This document shows positions 60,800 through 64,000 of a stretch of 64,000 nucleotides of DNA, piece by piece. The notes beneath the pieces were generated by a model, which worked only from the letters and a program-made list of their open reading frames with translations, made no database searches and was not told the origin of the DNA. This stretch comes from Oscillospiraceae bacterium (GTDB lineage Bacteria; Bacillota; Clostridia; Lachnospirales; Lachnospiraceae): positions 124,001-188,000 of the forward strand of contig JAETOO010000014.1 of assembly GCA_021771715.1 (NCBI GenBank), read 5' to 3'. A program made the translations under genes and the position numbers. The stretch's first letter is position 1, and every line of letters starts with the position of its first letter.

Positions 60800-62728
60800 A
60801 TGTACAAGGTAACATTCAAATTTGAGGACGGCGGCGCTGTGGAAGCGTTCGCTGCGGAGGGCGAGAATCTCCTTGAGGTGGCCAGAAAGACAAACGTAGC
60901 CATCGACGCACCATGTTCCGGAAATGCGGCCTGCGGAAAATGTAAAGTAAAGCTGTTGGGGGGCGAGCTGGACTCCCAGAAGACGCTCCATATCACGGAC
61001 GAGGAGTACGCGCAGGGATGGAGGTTGTCCTGTGTGAGCCACGTCATCGCGGATGTCGAGATCGAGGTTCCGGACATCGCTTCCGCGTACAAGAGCAGAA
61101 TGAAGGTGGCGGACCTGGATTCTGCAAAGGAAATCGAAATATTTGAGAAGACAAAGGCCGATGTGGCCGAGACAGGGATCGACTTTGAGAACGACATGGA
61201 TGTGGTTCGGGTCACGATGGACCCGCCGTCGTTAGACGACACGATGCCGGATCTCGAGCGGCTGATCTGGAACGTCAGGCAAGTCTGCGGCACCGAGCAT
61301 GTGAAGGTTCCGTTCGCGGTGATGAAGCACATGGCGGAGACGCTGAGGGAGTACCACTTTGACGTGCAGTGCGTGATCCGGAGACGCAAGAACAAGGTCG
61401 AAGTGCTCGACCTTCTCGGGCCGGATGAGGACGTGAAGATGTGTGGTCTCGCGGTGGATATCGGCACGACCTCGGTGGCGGCGCTGCTTGTCGACATGCG
61501 GACCGGGGAGATTCTCTCAAAGGCGTCCACCGGAAACGGACAGATCCGGTACGGGGCGGACGTCATCAACCGCATCATCGAGGCGGTCAAGCCGGGCGGC
61601 AGGCAGAAGCTGCAGGACGCGATCATAAAGGAGACCTTAAATCCGCTGATTGCACAGATGTGCGCGGCCGCGAAGGTGAAGGCGAGCAGGATCTACCGGA
61701 TGTGCGTCGCCGGAAATACGACGATGAACCATCTGCTTGTCGGGGTGTTTGCCGACCCGATCCGGATGGAGCCGTACATCCCGACGTTCTACGAGACGCT
61801 CAACATCCACGCAAACGACTTGGGACTCCATATTTTCCCGCATGCGCGCGTGATCATGGCGCCGAATATCGGCAGCTACGTCGGCGGCGACATCACGGCC
61901 GGCACGTTCGCGAGCTGCATCTGGCACAAGCCGACGATGTCCCTGTTCATCGACCTGGGGACGAACGGCGAGCTCGTGTTCGGAAACGAGGAGTTCATGA
62001 TGAGCTGCGCCTGCTCGGCGGGCCCTGCGTTCGAGGGTGGCGATATCAGCTGCGGCATGCGTGCGACAGACGGCGCGATCGAGGCGTGCACGATTGACAA
62101 GGAGACGATGGAGCCGACGCTGTCCATCATCGGCGACGAGGGACAGAAGGCGGTCGGCGTCTGCGGCTCCGGCATCATCGACCTGATGAGCGAGCTGTTC
62201 CGCTGCGGCATCATCAACCCGAAGGGAAAATTCATCCGCGAGGGCAAGCGGATCCGCCACGACAAGTACGGCATGGGCAGCTATGTCATCGTGTTCAAGG
62301 AGGACGCGGCCTCGGTCAAGGACGTGGAGATCAACGAGGTGGATATTGACAATTTCATGCGCGCGAAGGGCGCGATTTTCTCGGCGATCCGCGTCATGCT
62401 CAATTCGCTCGACTTTACGGTCGACATGATCGACGACGTCTACGTGGCGGGCGGTATCGGCAGCGGCATCAACATGGAGAACGCGGTCAACATCGGCATG
62501 TTCCCGGATATTCCGATTGAGAAGTACCACTATATCGGAAATTCCTCGCTGTCCGGCGCGTACATCATGCTCCTCTCCAACAGTGCGGAGTACAAGGTGT
62601 GGGAGATGTCGCACAACATGACGTACCTCGAGCTCTCGAATGAGCCGACGTACATGGATGAGTTTGTGGCGTCGTGCTTCCTGCCGCACACGGACGCGGA
62701 CCTGTTCCCGTCTTTATCATTTAAATAA
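60800..62728 (+). CDS. acsV: Corrinoid activation protein (reductive activator of the CFeSP)
   Basis: A 642-residue RACo-type protein. The N-terminal plant-type [2Fe-2S] domain has C39, C45, C48 and C78 in the C-x5-C-x2-C-x29-C pattern. It is followed by a linker and a C-terminal ASKHA ATPase domain (LAVDIGTTSVAALLVD, FIDLGTNGELVFGN, GVCGSGIIDLMSELF, YVAGGIGSGINMENAV). It uses ATP to reduce inactive Co(II) corrinoid to Co(I). The ATG at 60800 follows GGAAGGA; the frame is open upstream through the terminator. GC-rich codons contrast with the acs structural genes. Confidence 0.95.
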   Translation: MYKVTFKFEDGGAVEAFAAEGENLLEVARKTNVAIDAPCSGNAACGKCKVKLLGGELDSQKTLHITDEEYAQGWRLSCVSHVIADVEIEVPDIASAYKSRMKVADLDSAKEIEIFEKTKADVAETGIDFENDMDVVRVTMDPPSLDDTMPDLERLIWNVRQVCGTEHVKVPFAVMKHMAETLREYHFDVQCVIRRRKNKVEVLDLLGPDEDVKMCGLAVDIGTTSVAALLVDMRTGEILSKASTGNGQIRYGADVINRIIEAVKPGGRQKLQDAIIKETLNPLIAQMCAAAKVKASRIYRMCVAGNTTMNHLLVGVFADPIRMEPYIPTFYETLNIHANDLGLHIFPHARVIMAPNIGSYVGGDITAGTFASCIWHKPTMSLFIDLGTNGELVFGNEEFMMSCACSAGPAFEGGDISCGMRATDGAIEACTIDKETMEPTLSIIGDEGQKAVGVCGSGIIDLMSELFRCGIINPKGKFIREGKRIRHDKYGMGSYVIVFKEDAASVKDVEINEVDIDNFMRAKGAIFSAIRVMLNSLDFTVDMIDDVYVAGGIGSGINMENAVNIGMFPDIPIEKYHYIGNSSLSGAYIMLLSNSAEYKVWEMSHNMTYLELSNEPTYMDEFVASCFLPHTDADLFPSLSFK

Positions 62729-62826
62729 AATCAGTTGGGCTGTCAGAGACTGCTGTCTGTCCGAGACGACGGTCAACCTGGCAGCTCCTTTTGCGTGACG
62801 TAACGATTTTTTCAGTCGGAGGTAAC

Positions 62827-63471
62827 ATGGAGATCGAACGAAATAACAACAAAGAATTGGTGCCCCTTGAGCACTACCTGGAGCAGTACGCAAAGGCGGA
62901 CCCGTCGGAGATCGCGAGCCGCACTGCCATGCCATACGATGCTGACCGCGGCTGTTTCCGTGTCCGCTTTTTCGGTCGGGACTACGAGGTGTCCTACCCG
63001 GATTTCGGCGTGAGCTGCCTCGACACCGCGTATGGGTTCGACGCGCTCGCGGGCATGAATGCCGCAAAGATTCTGGTCGTGCGGTTCCTGCTTGAGAGTG
63101 CGGCCACGGTCGGGACGGGCAAATTTCTGACGTACCGGGAGGTGCCGTGGGGAGAGGTGTACTACCGGCAGTTCAACGGCCGCTGCATGCAGCGCCTTGC
63201 GTACGGCTTCGGCAACCGGCTGGATGCATTTCGAAAGGCGATGGAGTCGATCGGCGGCCAGAGCGTGAAGGCGGCAGACGCGGCCTACCAGGTCGAGGTC
63301 TTCCCGAACTACTACGTGCAGTTCCTGCTCTGGGAGGGAGACGAGGAGTTCGCGCCGTCCTCGCAGATCCTGTTCAGCGATAACTTTCCCGCTGGCTTCC
63401 ACGCGGAGGATCTGGTCGTCGTGTGCGATGTGCTGATTTCGATTCTGAAACAACAGCTCAACCATGCATAA
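62827..63471 (+). CDS. DUF3786 family protein
   Basis: A 214-residue protein of unknown function. Visible features: YPDFGVSCLDTAYGFDALAGMNAAKILVVRFLL, LTYREVPWGEVYYRQFNGRC, and a C-terminal FLLWEGDEEFAPSSQILFSDNFP segment. No signal peptide or membrane span. DUF3786 genes tend to sit beside corrinoid methyltransferase and acetogenesis genes, so a role in corrinoid protein handling is plausible but unproven. The ATG at 62827 follows GGAGG; an upstream ATG at 62791 is not supported. It is the last gene before fhs. Confidence 0.88.
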   Translation: MEIERNNNKELVPLEHYLEQYAKADPSEIASRTAMPYDADRGCFRVRFFGRDYEVSYPDFGVSCLDTAYGFDALAGMNAAKILVVRFLLESAATVGTGKFLTYREVPWGEVYYRQFNGRCMQRLAYGFGNRLDAFRKAMESIGGQSVKAADAAYQVEVFPNYYVQFLLWEGDEEFAPSSQILFSDNFPAGFHAEDLVVVCDVLISILKQQLNHA

Positions 63472-63784
63472 AAAATGGAAAGACAGACCGTGCAAGCGGA
63501 GCGTAGACCTGTATTTTCAGATATTTTGATATTTTGTGATTGATATTTGCCTGCTTTTATTCTATTATAGATAATAGCATATAGGCAGAAACTGCCATTC
63601 GCGGAGAGTGAGAGCCCCGTTTTCTATAGGATGCCGCGGGCGTGTCCGGTGCCGGTGCAGCGTATCGTCCCCCCTTTTTGTAAGTGGGATGCGCTGTGTC
63701 AGAAGGGATCAGACGGCGGAAGGGAACTGGAGAGTGCTGGAAAGCAGGGCGGCTTTGGCCTCTGCGGGAAAGGAGAATGTTACA
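63472..63784 (+). other. Intergenic region and leader before fhs
   Basis: No gene is supported. The left part is AT-rich and holds the promoter given separately. The remaining leader is about 200 bases, GC-rich and capable of folding. I compared it by eye with THF, ZTP and cobalamin riboswitch cores and found no match. AAAGGAG at 63768 is the fhs ribosome site. Confidence 0.55.
63547..63575 (+). promoter_or_regulatory. Candidate promoter of fhs
   Basis: TTGCCT, 17-base spacer, GATAAT (five of six in the -10), in an AT-rich stretch about 210 bases before the fhs start. Confidence 0.5.
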
Positions 63785-64000
63785 ATGGGATTCAAAACTG
63801 ACATTGAGATCGCTCAGGAGACAGAGATGCTCCCGATTACGGAGATCGCGAAGAAGGCCGGCATCGAGCCGAAGTACCTGGAGCAGTACGGCAACTATAA
63901 GGCTAAGATCGACTACAACCTTCTCAAGGAGTCCGACAAGCCGAACGGAAAGCTCGTTCTCGTGACGGCGATCAACCCGACTCCGGCGGGCGAGGGCAAG
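63785..64000 (+). CDS. fhs: Formate-tetrahydrofolate ligase, N-terminal part
   Basis: The first 72 residues are in the window and the frame runs off the end. It begins [18 protein letters not shown], then has KAKIDYNLL and, at the edge, [13 protein letters not shown], the ATP-binding loop of formyl-THF synthetase. The enzyme binds formate to THF with ATP, the entry to the methyl branch of the Wood-Ljungdahl pathway. AAAGGAG is ten bases before the ATG. It sits directly after the carbonyl-branch genes; folD and fchA may follow outside the window. Confidence 0.96.
   Translation, partial: MGFKTDIEIAQETEMLPITEIAKKAGIEPKYLEQYGNYKAKIDYNLLKESDKPNGKLVLVTAINPTPAGEGK

Noticed and set aside
63580-63784. 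Riboswitch (THF, ZTP or cobalamin) in the fhs leader
   Set aside because: By eye none of the conserved cores of these classes is present; the leader can fold but so can most GC-rich sequence.
1-64000. tRNA, rRNA, tmRNA, SRP RNA or RNase P RNA genes
   Set aside because: None was recognised by eye; a covariance-model scan would be needed to exclude small RNAs firmly.

Overview
The window looks like the chromosome of a GC-rich, Gram-positive acetogen of the class Clostridia, most likely a Lachnospiraceae relative of Blautia or Marvinbryantia. Three things point this way: conserved Firmicutes gene strings (DUF177-rpmF-plsX-acpP-rnc-smc-ftsY; ylxM-ffh-rpsP-khpA-rimM-trmD-rplS-lepB-rbgA-rnhB-yraN; DUF512-der-plsY-gpsA), strong AGGAGG ribosome sites, and a nearly complete carbonyl branch of the Wood-Ljungdahl pathway. 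The taxonomic placement is inference; no rRNA or tRNA gene is present to confirm it.

Layout. 0-3 kb: end of an MBL-fold hydrolase, an ACT-domain/UPF0210 pair, a decayed AAA-ATPase/nuclease gene and a GNAT acetyltransferase. 3-9 kb (minus strand): two half-size ABC exporters that probably pair, and a LytTR regulator with a GHKL kinase that lacks a membrane sensor. 9-12 kb: a secreted SH3-NlpC/P60 hydrolase with a long Pro/Thr/Glu repeat linker, gene debris, and tmcAL. 12.6-14.9 kb: pta-ackA, the acetate- and ATP-forming end of acetogenesis. 15-24 kb: fatty acid and phospholipid start genes, RNase III, SMC, FtsY and threonine dehydratase. 24-34 kb: an OmpR-type two-component pair, a polyprenyl-phosphate type glycosyltransferase, a large YfhO-like membrane protein full of in-frame tandem repeats, and an intact AAA-ATPase/PD-(D/E)XK gene. 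34-50 kb: SRP, ribosomal and tRNA-modification genes, three signal peptidase I paralogues, RNase HII, YraN, PgeF, PRPP synthetase, DUF512, Der, PlsY and GpsA.

49.7-64 kb: the acetogenesis locus. It runs His/Cys-rich protein, cooT, metF, cooC, acsA (CO dehydrogenase), a second cooC/acsF-type ATPase, acsB (acetyl-CoA synthase), acsD, acsC (corrinoid protein), acsE (methyltransferase), acsV (corrinoid reactivase), a DUF3786 gene and the start of fhs. Together these make methyl-THF, move the methyl group to the corrinoid protein, reduce CO2 to CO, assemble acetyl-CoA, and supply and load nickel. Pta-AckA then converts acetyl-CoA to acetate.

The non-coding signals are rich. There are near-consensus sigma-A promoters, terminators, a hairpin at the predicted transcript start of the acetogenesis locus, a pair of mutually exclusive hairpins before cooC, and several minisatellite-like repeats (30, 32, 33, 36, 39 and about 45 bp) both inside and between genes.
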